NCBI GenBank assembly: GCA_900769325.1
Contig: CAAGGF010000094.1
Coordinates: 1-57,834 of the forward strand
Length of the DNA stretch: 57,834 nucleotides
From: Spirochaetia bacterium
GTDB lineage: Bacteria; Spirochaetota; Spirochaetia; Treponematales; Treponemataceae
Reading direction: 5' to 3'
Below are positions 44,109-53,381 of the stretch, in pieces. Position 1 is the first letter of the stretch; every line of letters starts with the position of its first letter. Position numbers and translations under genes: made by a program. Under the pieces are notes generated by a model. The model made no database searches, was not told where the DNA came from, and worked only from the letters and a program-made list of their open reading frames with translations.

Positions 44109-45191
44109 TTAGCGAAGGTAATTTATTCTTTCTTTGAGGAAAAGCCGTTTTTTTATGTCGGCGTTTGAGAGAACATGATTTAAATCGTCGTGCGGTGAAA
44201 TTTGCGAATAACCTAAAGTGATTAAAGGCATTTCTTCGCAGTTGATGTTTTCTTTTATAAAATTTATGAAGAAGTTTTTGTTCAGTTCATCGAAATTAAG
44301 CGAAGTGTTGTAAATTACTGCACAAAATTCTTCTGTTTCGATTCTGTAGCAGCGTCCATATTTTTTAAAATGGTTGTTGAAATTTTGTGAAATGCGGACG
44401 ATGATTTCATCTAAAGTTTTTCGGCTGTAATTCAGTTTTAATTTTGAAAAATTGTCGATTTCTGCGATTACAAGAACGGCCGGTTTGTTTTGATTTTCAA
44501 GCCATTTTTGGAAACTGTTTTGGTTCATCAGGTAAGTCTGCGAATCGAGTTGCTGGTAAAGAGTGTCGTGGTAAATGTAGTAAATGGTAATCGAAATTAC
44601 AACGCAAAGCCAGGTGACTTGAATGTTCGGGTAAATAATCTGAATCGTGGTGCCCGTCATGACAAAAATAAAATTTACAAGAAGAATTATGCTGTTCGTG
44701 TGCCAGAATCTGATAGAAAGCCTTATGTTTTCGATGAAAAAATAAATCAGACTTAAAATATAGAAAACAACATAAACTGAAAAGCATTTTCCGCGTGAAT
44801 AACTGTTTGTGCTGTCGATGAAGAAAACGCTGTATTCGGTTCTTAGGATTTGCGATATTAGAAGCCAGAGCATGTAGATTATGTTTGCAAAGAAAAGCCA
44901 TCTGAAGCGTCTGTTCGGGAAAATGGCATTTCCAAGGCATAGAAAAACGATTGGCGTGAGTGAAAATCCCATGTAATTAGACAGAATGTGAAGCCACATG
45001 AATTTTTTTGGAGAACCGTCTACGACTATTGTGAGAACTTCCATTATGCAGATTGTAAAAACGACTATAATCGTGATGAGAAAATCTTTTTTTTGAATTT
45101 TATTGATTACTGTGTTCAGCAGAATGCAGATTGAAAGCATCAAAAGCGTGAAAAGATTAATGAAAGTTATTGTGATAAAATATGATGACAT
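44109..45191 (-). CDS. Seven-TM protein with degenerate GGDEF domain
   Basis: 360 residues. Seven hydrophobic segments fill residues 1-210. The C-terminal domain (about 225-355) has the GGDEF-like fold: AVLVIAEIDNFSKLKLNYS near 237-255 and CYRIETEEFCAVIYN near 285-299, where the active loop is ETEEF instead of GGDEF. So it probably cannot make cyclic di-GMP and may act as a sensor or binder. It is convergent with the response regulator gene, two bases apart. Sensor type unknown. Confidence 0.8.
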   Translation of the reverse strand: MSSYFITITFINLFTLLMLSICILLNTVINKIQKKDFLITIIVVFTICIMEVLTIVVDGSPKKFMWLHILSNYMGFSLTPIVFLCLGNAIFPNRRFRWLFFANIIYMLWLLISQILRTEYSVFFIDSTNSYSRGKCFSVYVVFYILSLIYFFIENIRLSIRFWHTNSIILLVNFIFVMTGTTIQIIYPNIQVTWLCVVISITIYYIYHDTLYQQLDSQTYLMNQNSFQKWLENQNKPAVLVIAEIDNFSKLKLNYSRKTLDEIIVRISQNFNNHFKKYGRCYRIETEEFCAVIYNTSLNFDELNKNFFINFIKENINCEEMPLITLGYSQISPHDDLNHVLSNADIKKRLFLKERINYLR

Positions 45192-45285
45192 CTAAAAAGA
45201 TTATAAGCCATTTGCCGCATTTAGTGAATAGAAGAAAATTCTGGTCGAGAAACAGTTTTACGATAAAAACGATAAAAATACAATC

Positions 45286-45314
45286 TTGAAACGGCATAGA
45301 TATTGTGTTATAAT
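45286..45314 (+). promoter_or_regulatory. Promoter of the lipid-tailoring operon
   Basis: TTGAAA at 45286-45291, 17-base spacer, perfect TATAAT at 45309-45314. GGAG then lies eight bases before the ATG at 45337. Confidence 0.75.
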
Positions 45315-45336
45315 TTCCAAATTATTGGAGTTTTGA

Positions 45337-45699
45337 ATGAATACACACGACATTAAAGATGAAAAAATTCTTTCTCAAGAAGAAAACAAGATTTCTTTAG
45401 AATTTACAATTCCAGAAACAAGCGATTTCTTCGACGGTCATTTCCCGGAATTTAAACTTCTTCCTGCTGTTGCTCAATTTGAAATTATTACTCGTTTTTC
45501 CAGAAAATATTTTAAAACTCAGCGGTATGTTCCTTCAATAAAAAGAATAAAATTTTCTGCTCCAATCAGACCAAATTCAAAAATTCAGCTTGATTTAACA
45601 AATAATCTGTCAAAAGGAACTGTTTCTTTCAATATGGCAGATTCTTCCGATGCTTCTCATGTATATTCTTCTGGTTCTTTCAGTGTAATTCCAGAATAA
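45337..45699 (+). CDS. Hotdog-fold 3-hydroxyacyl-ACP dehydratase-like protein (ApeI type)
   Basis: 120 residues, a single hotdog domain. FFDGHFPEFKLLPAVAQFE near 32-50 aligns with the FabZ signature GHFPxxPxxPGVxxxE, keeping the catalytic His and Glu but with Lys-Leu-Leu and Ala in place of the usual Pro/Gly residues. Small stand-alone hotdogs with this PAVAQ motif are typical of aryl polyene (APE) clusters. It would dehydrate beta-hydroxyacyl chains. First gene of an operon with GT2, LpxL-like, LolA-like and MMPL genes. Confidence 0.8.
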   Translation: MNTHDIKDEKILSQEENKISLEFTIPETSDFFDGHFPEFKLLPAVAQFEIITRFSRKYFKTQRYVPSIKRIKFSAPIRPNSKIQLDLTNNLSKGTVSFNMADSSDASHVYSSGSFSVIPE

Positions 45700-45700
45700 C

Positions 45701-46456
45701 ATGAAATTCGGTTTTGTAATTCCTGTTTATAATCACGGTTCGACTCTTGAATCTGTCGTGCACAGTCTGGATAAATATAATTTTCCGATTATTGTTGTGG
45801 ACGACGGAAATGATTTAAAAAATAAAGAATTTATTTCGCAGGTCGCCCAAAATTTTTCTTCAGTGACTGTCGTAACGCTTAAAAAGAACGGCGGAAAAGG
45901 AAAGGCGATGTCGCAAGGCCTTCGTGAAGCAGCAAAAATGGGAATTACTCATGTTCTTCAGATTGATTCTGATGGGCAGCACGACGCTGAACGGGTCGGT
46001 TATTTTCTTGAAAAATCTGAACAAAACCCGGATGCTGTAATCTGCGGTTATCCAGAATATGACGCAAGTGCTCCAAAAAAACGCGTAAACGGTAGAAAAA
46101 TTGCAAACGGCTGGGTTCACATCGTAACGCTTTCAAATCAAATAAAAGATGCGCTCATCGGTTTTAGAATTTATCCTGTAAAACCTTATATTCAGATTTT
46201 AAATCACGCAATAATTGACAGCAGAATGGGTTATGACATCGATATTTTAGTTCATTTCAGCTGGAAAAATATACCGATTATCAACGAAGCGGTAAAAGTC
46301 AGTTATCCAAAAGACGGAATTTCAAATTTCAGAATGTTTGAGGACAATATTCGTATCGCCTTAACTTATACGCGTCTTTGCGTTGGAATGATTATAAGGC
46401 TTCCTGTTCTGCTTTTTAGAAAAATTAAAAATTTACAGAATAAAAAGGATTCATAG
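45701..46456 (+). CDS. Family 2 glycosyltransferase
   Basis: 251 residues. The GT-A fold is visible: FVIPVYNHGSTLESVV at the start, IIVVDDGND near 31, KNGGKGKAMSQGLREA near 67, and the DxD motif HVLQIDSDGQHDAERV near 93-106. No membrane segment is clear except a hydrophobic C-terminal stretch (TRLCVGMIIRLPVLLF). In APE-type clusters a GT2 is joined or adjacent to an acyltransferase, as here (next gene overlaps the stop by one base). Confidence 0.9.
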   Translation: MKFGFVIPVYNHGSTLESVVHSLDKYNFPIIVVDDGNDLKNKEFISQVAQNFSSVTVVTLKKNGGKGKAMSQGLREAAKMGITHVLQIDSDGQHDAERVGYFLEKSEQNPDAVICGYPEYDASAPKKRVNGRKIANGWVHIVTLSNQIKDALIGFRIYPVKPYIQILNHAIIDSRMGYDIDILVHFSWKNIPIINEAVKVSYPKDGISNFRMFEDNIRIALTYTRLCVGMIIRLPVLLFRKIKNLQNKKDS

Positions 46457-47442
46457 TGAAAAAAAGTGAAAAAAATCTTCACTGGTCAGAAGAAAAAGAA
46501 GTTATCAAAACAAATAAACCTGTAAAATTCCTCTTTAAATTGTTTCAGATTTTTCCTTCGCCAGTTGTTCTTTTTTTGATTTATCCGATTGCATTTTTCT
46601 ATTATATATTTTCAAAGCGCGCTCGGACTGAATGTAAAATTTATCAGAAAAATTTAAAAACTTTTGCAAAAGAAAAACTTTCCAAACGCATTTCGGTTTA
46701 CCGCCAGATTCTTTCGTTTACGCTCTGTGTCCTTGAAAAAATCGAAGGCTGGCTTGGAAAATTTGTGTACAGGGATTTGATTTTTCACGACGACGATTTA
46801 AAAAATCTTCAGGCACTCGTTTCTTCCGGGAAAGGTGCTGTGATTATCAGTTCGCATCTTGGAAACATTGAATTAATGCGGAGCCTTTACAATTTCGGGG
46901 AAAACGGTCTTCAAAAAAGTGTAAAAATTTCAGTCATAATGGAAATGAAAGCGACGGAACAGTTTACGAAAACTTTGCAGGAAATAAATCCCGATTTTTC
47001 GCTGAATGTCGTAACTCCGAATGAAATTTCTCCTGAAACGATTATTGATTTTCAGGAAAGAATCGAAAACGGCGAGATGATTATTTTTACAGGCGACAGA
47101 ACAAGTGCTGCTTCAAAAACGCGCGTAATCCGCAACAATTTTCTTGGGAAACCTGCTGATTTTCCGTACGGAGTTTTTCTTCTTGCGGCTTTGCTTGATG
47201 CACCGATTTTTTATATGTTCGGGCTTCGTGAAAAGATTTCTATTTTTCCGCGTTACAATATTTATGTTGAAAAATCTGAAATCAGTTTTGACTGTAAACG
47301 CTCTGAACGCGAAGAACGCATAAAGGCACTTTGCTTTGAATTTGTAAAAAAACTTGAAAAATTCTGCATAGAATATCCTGAGCAATGGTATAATTTTTAT
47401 AATTTCTGGCTTCAGGCTGCGGAAAATTCGATTGAAGCATAA
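46456..47442 (+). CDS. LpxL/HtrB-like lysophospholipid acyltransferase
   Basis: 328 residues from the GTG at 46456, with AAGGA seven bases before it. One N-terminal membrane segment near residues 28-55. The acyltransferase motif HLGNIELMRSLYNF near 134-147 gives H-x4-E, and IFTGDRTSA near 210 gives the second block. LpxL-type enzymes add acyl chains to lipid A or related lipids. Treponema lacks lipid A in several species, so the acceptor may be another glycolipid. The stop of GT2 overlaps this start. Confidence 0.85.
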   Translation: MKKSEKNLHWSEEKEVIKTNKPVKFLFKLFQIFPSPVVLFLIYPIAFFYYIFSKRARTECKIYQKNLKTFAKEKLSKRISVYRQILSFTLCVLEKIEGWLGKFVYRDLIFHDDDLKNLQALVSSGKGAVIISSHLGNIELMRSLYNFGENGLQKSVKISVIMEMKATEQFTKTLQEINPDFSLNVVTPNEISPETIIDFQERIENGEMIIFTGDRTSAASKTRVIRNNFLGKPADFPYGVFLLAALLDAPIFYMFGLREKISIFPRYNIYVEKSEISFDCKRSEREERIKALCFEFVKKLEKFCIEYPEQWYNFYNFWLQAAENSIEA

Positions 47443-47523
47443 ATTGCACAGAAAAGATAGATTTTGTAAAAATTCGGGGAAAGTTTAGGAATAAAACAGA
47501 AAACAATTTTATGAGGTTATAAA

Positions 47524-48144
47524 ATGAAAAAAATTATTTTAAGTTTGATTTCTTTTTTGATGATGACTTTTTCTCTTTCAGCACAGAATTTTACTTTTGA
47601 CGATGTGTGCAAAAAACTTTCAGAAAATCCGAATATGACAGGCGATTTTATTCAGGAAAAACTGTTAAAAAATTCAAGCCGCCCTATGAAATCTTCTGGA
47701 AAATTTATTTTTTCCCCGGACGGACTTTTGTGGAAAACTGAAAAACCTTTTCCATCGTCTATGGTCGTAACAAAAAAATTCATCAAGCAGATAAATTCAA
47801 AGGGCGTTACAAATGTTCAGGACATTTCGCAGGATCAGATTTTTTCTAACATTTCTCTTATGTTGACTTCAATTTTTAACGGAAATTCTCAGGAAATCTT
47901 AAAAGTTTTCGATGTAAAATTTTCTTCTTCAGAAAAAAACTGGACGGCACTTTTAACGCCTAAAGATGTTCAAATTTCTTCCGTGATGAAATCTCTTGAA
48001 CTTTCTGGCATTTTGTCAGAATATGCTGTGATTCAGAAAATGGTAATGACAGAATTATCAGAATCTTCAACAGTTTACAATCTTTTAAATATGAAATTCC
48101 CAAAGGAGCTTTCTCAGGATGATAAAAATATCTTCGTTAAGTAA
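47524..48144 (+). CDS. LolA-like lipid or lipoprotein carrier
   Basis: 206 residues with a signal peptide ending near residue 20 (MMTFSLSAQ). The mature part has the open beta-barrel pattern of LolA: TGDFIQEKLLKNSSRPMKSS, GKFIFSPDGLLWKTEKPFPS and MVVTKKFIKQI. LolA carries hydrophobic cargo across the periplasm. Paralogues occur beside MMPL exporters in APE and similar clusters. The MMPL gene overlaps its end by 26 bases. AGG-type ribosome site nearby. Confidence 0.8.
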   Translation: MKKIILSLISFLMMTFSLSAQNFTFDDVCKKLSENPNMTGDFIQEKLLKNSSRPMKSSGKFIFSPDGLLWKTEKPFPSSMVVTKKFIKQINSKGVTNVQDISQDQIFSNISLMLTSIFNGNSQEILKVFDVKFSSSEKNWTALLTPKDVQISSVMKSLELSGILSEYAVIQKMVMTELSESSTVYNLLNMKFPKELSQDDKNIFVK

Positions 48145-50791
48145 CAAAACTTGTCTAAAAATCTGGGGAATTTATCACATCGGAATTACGGCTCTTTTTC
48201 TGATTCTGCTTTTAATCGGAAAACGCTCAATCAACATCGACGCAGACCTTTTTAATATGCTTCCAAAACCAGTTGCAAGTGAAGCAATCAGTGCTGCAGA
48301 CGAAAAATTGACTGAAACAACCGGGCAGAATGTTTTTATTCTCGTTTCAAATCCCGATTTTGACGAATGTAAAAAAGCCGCTGAAAAAGTTTACGGTCAG
48401 TTGAAAGACAGCCCCAAGTTCAAGCGGCTTACACTTTATCAGGATTTGTCGTCTTTTTCATCGATGCAGTCGCTCGTGGATAATTATAAATTTCATCTTT
48501 TAAATGAAAGCGTTGTTCAGGAAATAAACGAAGATCCAGAAATGTATCAGATGAAAACGCTTGAAGAAATTTCTACTGGATTTTTTCCAGTCAGCGTGAC
48601 GGAAGACGACCCGTTTCTCGTTTCAAACAGCGTAATGTCGGATTATCTTGCAAAAGCAAAAAATTCTGGAACAAAAATGACTGTCCGCGACGGAGTTATG
48701 GCATCTAAAACAGAATATCTTCCTCTTAATCAGATGCTTGAAGCGGCAAAAGAAATTATTCCGCAGAATCAAATTAATCTTTCCAGAGACGAATTAGAAT
48801 CTTTGTACGGTGAAAAATTTCGTGAAGAATGTAAAAAACGCCTTTCTGAAAAACATTACATTATGATTCAGGGAGTTTTGAGTCAGGAAGGTGCGGCTCT
48901 TGCAAGTAAAGAAAATGCTGTAGTTCAGATTCACAAAGTTTGCGATGAAAATAAAGACGGAAAAACAAATTTTGTATTTTCTGGAACGCCTTTCCACAGT
49001 TACAAAAGTTCTTCAAGTGCATCGCGGGAAATCACTGTAATTTCTGTAATTTCGCTTTCGGTTGTTCTTATAATTCTTCTGTTGATTTTCAGAAGCCCCA
49101 AACCGATTTTGTGGTCGTTTCTTTCAATCGGAATTTCAATTTTAATCGCAATTTGTTCGACATTTCTCGTGTTCAAAAAGATTCATATTCTGACTTTAGT
49201 ATTCGGAACTTCGCTGATTGGTTCGTGCATCGATTACAGCCTTCATTTTTTCATCAACTGGAAAGCAAACACCGATTTGGAGAACGGGCAGCAGATTCGA
49301 AATTTTATGTTTAAAGGACTTTTTCTGTCGCTCGTTTCAACTGTAATTTGTTATCTTGTGCTTCTTTTTGCACCGTTTAATTTGATAAAGCAGATGGCAG
49401 TTTTTTCAACGACGGGAATCATTTCAACATTTTTGACGGCAGTTTCAGTTTATCCGTTTATAAAAATTCCGCAAACTCACAGACGGCTTAGCATTTCAAA
49501 AATTATGCGTACGCCAAAATGGTACAATCCTAAATTTGTCGGCAGAATCGTTGTAACGCTGATGTTCGTGCTTTCAATCGGAACAATTATCTTTTTCTGG
49601 ATTCTCGATGAAAAAGAACAAAAGAAAAAAATCGCTGCATTTAAAGAGCAGAATCCTGATTATGAATTTACAGAAACGCTGCAGGATAAATTAATCAGAA
49701 AACTTCATATCAATAATAATCTGAAAAATTTATACAAAATGGAAGGCGAAATTCTTGAAAATGAAAAAGAAGCGGGAAAAATTCTTCAGTACAATCCGTC
49801 GGGCTGGTTTATAATCAGCGGAAACACGCCGGAAGAAGTTCTCCAGCATGAAGAAAAAGTTGCATCTCGGCTAAAGGCTTTCAACGAAGGAAAAGAACGC
49901 GGCGGATTTATGTGTACTTCGATTTTTGTTCCGTCTATAAAAAAGCAGAAAGAATCTTACGATGCGGTTGGAAAACTCATTCCGTATGCAGAAATTCAAT
50001 CTGAATATCTTGGCTTTGAATCTTCGGAAAGTTTTATAAAATCGTACAACGCACAGAAAGGCAAATTTTTTGATGTCCGCGATTTGTTTGAAAAAGATTT
50101 TGATTCAACAGAAGAAAATCAGATGCTTTTGACGCTTAAAAATCTTTTGGGAAATTACTGGCTTGGAAAACTCCCAGACGGAAAATATTATTCTGTAATT
50201 CTGCCAGTTTCCGTAACAAATCAGCCTGCGTATAAACAGATGGCTTTAGATGTTTCAAATGAAATTTGCGATGAACTGAATATTGAAAAAACTGAAGAAA
50301 ATCAGAGCGTATTTTTCATTCTTAAAGTCGCTGATTTAAACAAAGAACTGAACAATCTGACATTTACGGTTTTGGTTTCGCTGATTCTTGTTTTTGTTGT
50401 TTTGTTCGTTTTGTTGAAATTCTTCTATTCATGGAAGCAGACTTTCAAAATTACTTCTGTTCCGGTTTTAATTGTTCTTGTAATCGGCGCATTTTTCTAC
50501 GCGTTTGATGTTCCGCTGGAATTTTTCGGCGTTACTGGAATGATTTTAGTGTTCGGACTCGGGCTTGATTATGTAATTTACATGATTGAAAACGAAAAAC
50601 GCCACGAAGAATCTGAAAACGCGCGTCTTGAACCGTTTGCGATTACTCTTTCGTTTGTAACAACGGCAGTTTCGTTCGGGGCACTTGCGCTCAGTAATTT
50701 TATGCCGGTACATCTGATTGGTCTTTCCATTTTTATAGGCCTTACAACAGCCTTTTTGAGCACTTTCTTCTATCAGCGTGCAGAATTGTAA
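48119..50791 (+). CDS. MMPL/RND-family lipid exporter
   Basis: 890 residues with 12 predicted membrane segments in two blocks. One TM near residue 18, a large periplasmic loop, then five segments (VISVISLSVVLIILLLIFRS, LVFGTSLIGSCIDYSLHFF with the family's D-Y-S-L-H pattern); the second half repeats this (LTFTVLVSLILVFVVLFVLL, GMILVFGLGLDYVIYMIEN). The DY pairs in mid-membrane fit proton coupling. It would export the lipid made by this operon. AAGGAG lies ten bases before the ATG. Last gene of the operon. Confidence 0.9.
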   Translation: MIKISSLSNKTCLKIWGIYHIGITALFLILLLIGKRSINIDADLFNMLPKPVASEAISAADEKLTETTGQNVFILVSNPDFDECKKAAEKVYGQLKDSPKFKRLTLYQDLSSFSSMQSLVDNYKFHLLNESVVQEINEDPEMYQMKTLEEISTGFFPVSVTEDDPFLVSNSVMSDYLAKAKNSGTKMTVRDGVMASKTEYLPLNQMLEAAKEIIPQNQINLSRDELESLYGEKFREECKKRLSEKHYIMIQGVLSQEGAALASKENAVVQIHKVCDENKDGKTNFVFSGTPFHSYKSSSSASREITVISVISLSVVLIILLLIFRSPKPILWSFLSIGISILIAICSTFLVFKKIHILTLVFGTSLIGSCIDYSLHFFINWKANTDLENGQQIRNFMFKGLFLSLVSTVICYLVLLFAPFNLIKQMAVFSTTGIISTFLTAVSVYPFIKIPQTHRRLSISKIMRTPKWYNPKFVGRIVVTLMFVLSIGTIIFFWILDEKEQKKKIAAFKEQNPDYEFTETLQDKLIRKLHINNNLKNLYKMEGEILENEKEAGKILQYNPSGWFIISGNTPEEVLQHEEKVASRLKAFNEGKERGGFMCTSIFVPSIKKQKESYDAVGKLIPYAEIQSEYLGFESSESFIKSYNAQKGKFFDVRDLFEKDFDSTEENQMLLTLKNLLGNYWLGKLPDGKYYSVILPVSVTNQPAYKQMALDVSNEICDELNIEKTEENQSVFFILKVADLNKELNNLTFTVLVSLILVFVVLFVLLKFFYSWKQTFKITSVPVLIVLVIGAFFYAFDVPLEFFGVTGMILVFGLGLDYVIYMIENEKRHEESENARLEPFAITLSFVTTAVSFGALALSNFMPVHLIGLSIFIGLTTAFLSTFFYQRAEL

Positions 50792-50857
50792 AAAAGGCTT
50801 AAAAAATTAACAGGTTTGCGTTGCAGCCTTTATAAAATTTTTCAACCTGGAGATATT

Positions 50858-52432
50858 ATGGATTTATCTGTTATCGCCAAAATTGCAGCATTTGTTCTTT
50901 ATCTTGGTGCAATGATTTTAGTCGGATTAAGGAATGCAAAAAACAATAATTCGGCATCTGATTTTTTTCTTGGAAACAGAAAAGTAGGCCCGTGGATTAC
51001 TGCGTTGAGTGCCGAAGCGTCTGATTCTTCTGCATGGCTTTTGATGGGACTTCCGGGGCTTTGTTACCTTGGCGGTTTTAAAGAAACGCTTTGGACTTCT
51101 GTCGGACTTATCGCCGGAACTTATCTTGCGTGGCTTTTGATTGCAAAACAGCTTAGAAAATGTTCGATTGCGTTCGGGGATTCGATTACGATTCCGGAAT
51201 TTCTTTCAAACCGATTTAAAGACAAATCGCACATTCTTTCGATTGTTTCAGTTTTCTTTATCGTTGTTTTCTTTACGATTTATACGGCTTCGGGATTTGT
51301 TGCGTGTGCAAGGCTTTTTAATTCTGTTTTCGGCTTGAACTGGTACATCGGACTTGCAATCGGTTTTGTAATTATTCTTTCTTACACAATTTTAGGCGGA
51401 TACAAGGCAGTCTGCACGACAGATTTTATTCAGGGTGCACTGATTTTTATCGCGTTCGTCGTTTCTGCGGGAATCGTAATCGCAACACTCGGCGGAGTTT
51501 CAAGTGCAAACGCTCAGGTTAGTGATTTTGCTGCAAAAGCACTTTCCGGCGAATTCGGTACAACGATTTTGAATAAATTTAAAGGAAATCAGGAATTCAG
51601 TGCCCTTTCAGCAATTTCGGCGTTCTCGTGGTGTCTTGGATATTTCGGAATGCCTCACATCATCGTTCGGTTTATGGGCTGCAGGTCAAACAGCGAAATT
51701 AAAACTGCACGACGCGTCGGAATAATCTGGATGCTAATCGCCTATATCGGAACAGTTTTAATCGGAACTTTCGGAACTGCATATCTTTACAATAAAGGAA
51801 TTATTCTTGGAGCAGAACAGTCTGAAGTGATTGCAGAAGGAATCAGCGCACTTGGAAACGGTTCTCAGGAAGCAGTTTTCTCTGAAACGATTACACGGCT
51901 TTATCCTTCGTTTATTGCAGGGCTTTTCCTTTGTGCAATTCTTGCTGCGGCTATGTCAACGGCAGATTCTCAGCTTCTTTCAGCATCGTCGGCAATCGGT
52001 CAGGATATTTTTAAGGGAATGATTAAAAAAGATGCAACAGACAAACAGGTTCTTATGGTAAGCCGAATCGCAGTTTTTGTGATTGCAGTTGTAGGTCTGC
52101 TTCTTGCATTGAATCCTGACAGTTCGATTTTCAGCCTTGTTGCGTTTGCATGGTCAGGTTTCGGTGGAACTTTCGGGCCTTTAATTCTTCTTGCACTTTA
52201 CTGGAAAAAAACAACTGCAAAAGGAGCGGTCGCAGGTTTAATCGCAGGCGGAATTACAGATGTCGTATGGCATTTTCTTCCTTCAACACTTTGCCCGATT
52301 TTCGGACTTTACGAAATTCTTCCGGCATTTATTGTTTGCCTTGTAGTTGCAGTAATTGTTTCACTTTGTGACAAAGAAAAAGACCCTGAAATGTTGAAAG
52401 AATTCGATACTTATAAAGCAATGAAAGATTAA
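50858..52432 (+). CDS. putP: Sodium/solute symporter, PutP type
   Basis: 524 residues from the ATG at 50858, with GGAG five bases upstream; an earlier in-frame start is rejected. About 13 membrane segments. Family motifs: GNRKVGPWITALSAEASDSS near 37-56 (Na+ and substrate site region), SDFFLGNRK before it, YTILGGYKAVCTTDFIQG near 182-199 and AAMSTADSQLLSASSAIGQD near 365-384. All are typical of PutP. Substrate proline is likely but not certain. A terminator follows. Confidence 0.88.
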   Translation: MDLSVIAKIAAFVLYLGAMILVGLRNAKNNNSASDFFLGNRKVGPWITALSAEASDSSAWLLMGLPGLCYLGGFKETLWTSVGLIAGTYLAWLLIAKQLRKCSIAFGDSITIPEFLSNRFKDKSHILSIVSVFFIVVFFTIYTASGFVACARLFNSVFGLNWYIGLAIGFVIILSYTILGGYKAVCTTDFIQGALIFIAFVVSAGIVIATLGGVSSANAQVSDFAAKALSGEFGTTILNKFKGNQEFSALSAISAFSWCLGYFGMPHIIVRFMGCRSNSEIKTARRVGIIWMLIAYIGTVLIGTFGTAYLYNKGIILGAEQSEVIAEGISALGNGSQEAVFSETITRLYPSFIAGLFLCAILAAAMSTADSQLLSASSAIGQDIFKGMIKKDATDKQVLMVSRIAVFVIAVVGLLLALNPDSSIFSLVAFAWSGFGGTFGPLILLALYWKKTTAKGAVAGLIAGGITDVVWHFLPSTLCPIFGLYEILPAFIVCLVVAVIVSLCDKEKDPEMLKEFDTYKAMKD

Positions 52433-52459
52433 AATTCTTAAAAAATCATAGAAATTGTT

Positions 52460-52489
52460 ATGCAGTCCAGAAAATGGGCTGCATTTTTA
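52460..52489 (+). terminator. Terminator of the putP gene
   Basis: ATGCAGTCC (52460-52468), seven-base loop, GGGCTGCAT (52476-52484) with one G-T pair, then T-rich tail. Confidence 0.85.
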
Positions 52490-52539
52490 TTTAAGGTTTA
52501 ATACAAACTTTAAAAACGGCTAATATTTATACGCAAAGT

Positions 52540-53301
52540 TTAATCTTCGATTTTGTAGAGCGAAAGAAAGAATTTTAGCGAAGTGGAGTTTTCTACACCG
52601 AGTTTTTTGAAGATTTCAAGCATATCTTTTTTGATAGTAGATTCGCTTGTGATTGCAGCGTCGGCGAGTTCTTTGTAGGATGTGGAATTAGTTTTTGCAA
52701 TGTGCTTGACGATTTTAATTTGGCGTTCAGAAAGCCCGAATTCTGTTAAGTTGAGCGAGGTTCCAAAATCAGGAAGATTGAGCGAAGAAATGTGTTTTGC
52801 GGAAATCGGGAAGAGTGAAAGAAGCGATTTAAAAACTGCACCGTAAATGTAAAAATACATGAAAGTGATAAAAAGAGAATAAGCGATAATCATTATAAAT
52901 TGTGAAAGATTTTGCGGAAGAATTATAAAAGTTGAAAGAAACCAAATTGACAGAATTATATAAATCTTGATTTTTTTATTTTCCTGAAGATATCCGTTGC
53001 AGAACAAAAGAACAATTCCCATCGAATATAAAAACGGTCCTAGAAAAAGCTGTGCATTCAGTGTCATTGTAATTCCCTGAACAAAAAGAACAATTGATTG
53101 AGTGACCCGAAACTGCGGAAAAATTACAAGAATAAAAGCTATAAGCGACCCGGAAAAGTTTACGACAGGTACGATTTTTTCTGCATAGGGAATAAAAGAT
53201 GCAGAAAAGTCTTCGATTGTAATGCTGATTATAAAGCCTACAGCCTGAACAACTGCGGCAAAGAAAATCATTAAGCGTTCATGAGGAATCTTCTTGAACA
53301 T
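52540..53301 (-). CDS. Membrane-bound LuxR-type regulator
   Basis: 253 residues. About six membrane segments in the first 170 residues, then a LuxR-type HTH (about 180-250): LTEFGLSERQIKIVKHIAKT, SYKELADAAITSESTIKKDM with the recognition helix, and IFKKLGVENSTSLKFFL. Regulators of this TM-HTH kind sense an unknown signal in the membrane. Convergent with putP; divergent from nothing close, next gene upstream is an AraC-type. Confidence 0.85.
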   Translation of the reverse strand: MFKKIPHERLMIFFAAVVQAVGFIISITIEDFSASFIPYAEKIVPVVNFSGSLIAFILVIFPQFRVTQSIVLFVQGITMTLNAQLFLGPFLYSMGIVLLFCNGYLQENKKIKIYIILSIWFLSTFIILPQNLSQFIMIIAYSLFITFMYFYIYGAVFKSLLSLFPISAKHISSLNLPDFGTSLNLTEFGLSERQIKIVKHIAKTNSTSYKELADAAITSESTIKKDMLEIFKKLGVENSTSLKFFLSLYKIED

Positions 53302-53381
53302 ACAATTATTTTATTTTTATTCAATTTAATAGTCAACCGAAAACTAAAAAACTCATCTAAAACCAAAAATCAAGAAAAATT

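Noticed and set aside
45337..50791. A complete aryl polyene cluster
   Set aside because: Ketosynthase, ketoreductase, acyl carrier protein and adenylation genes are absent from the window.
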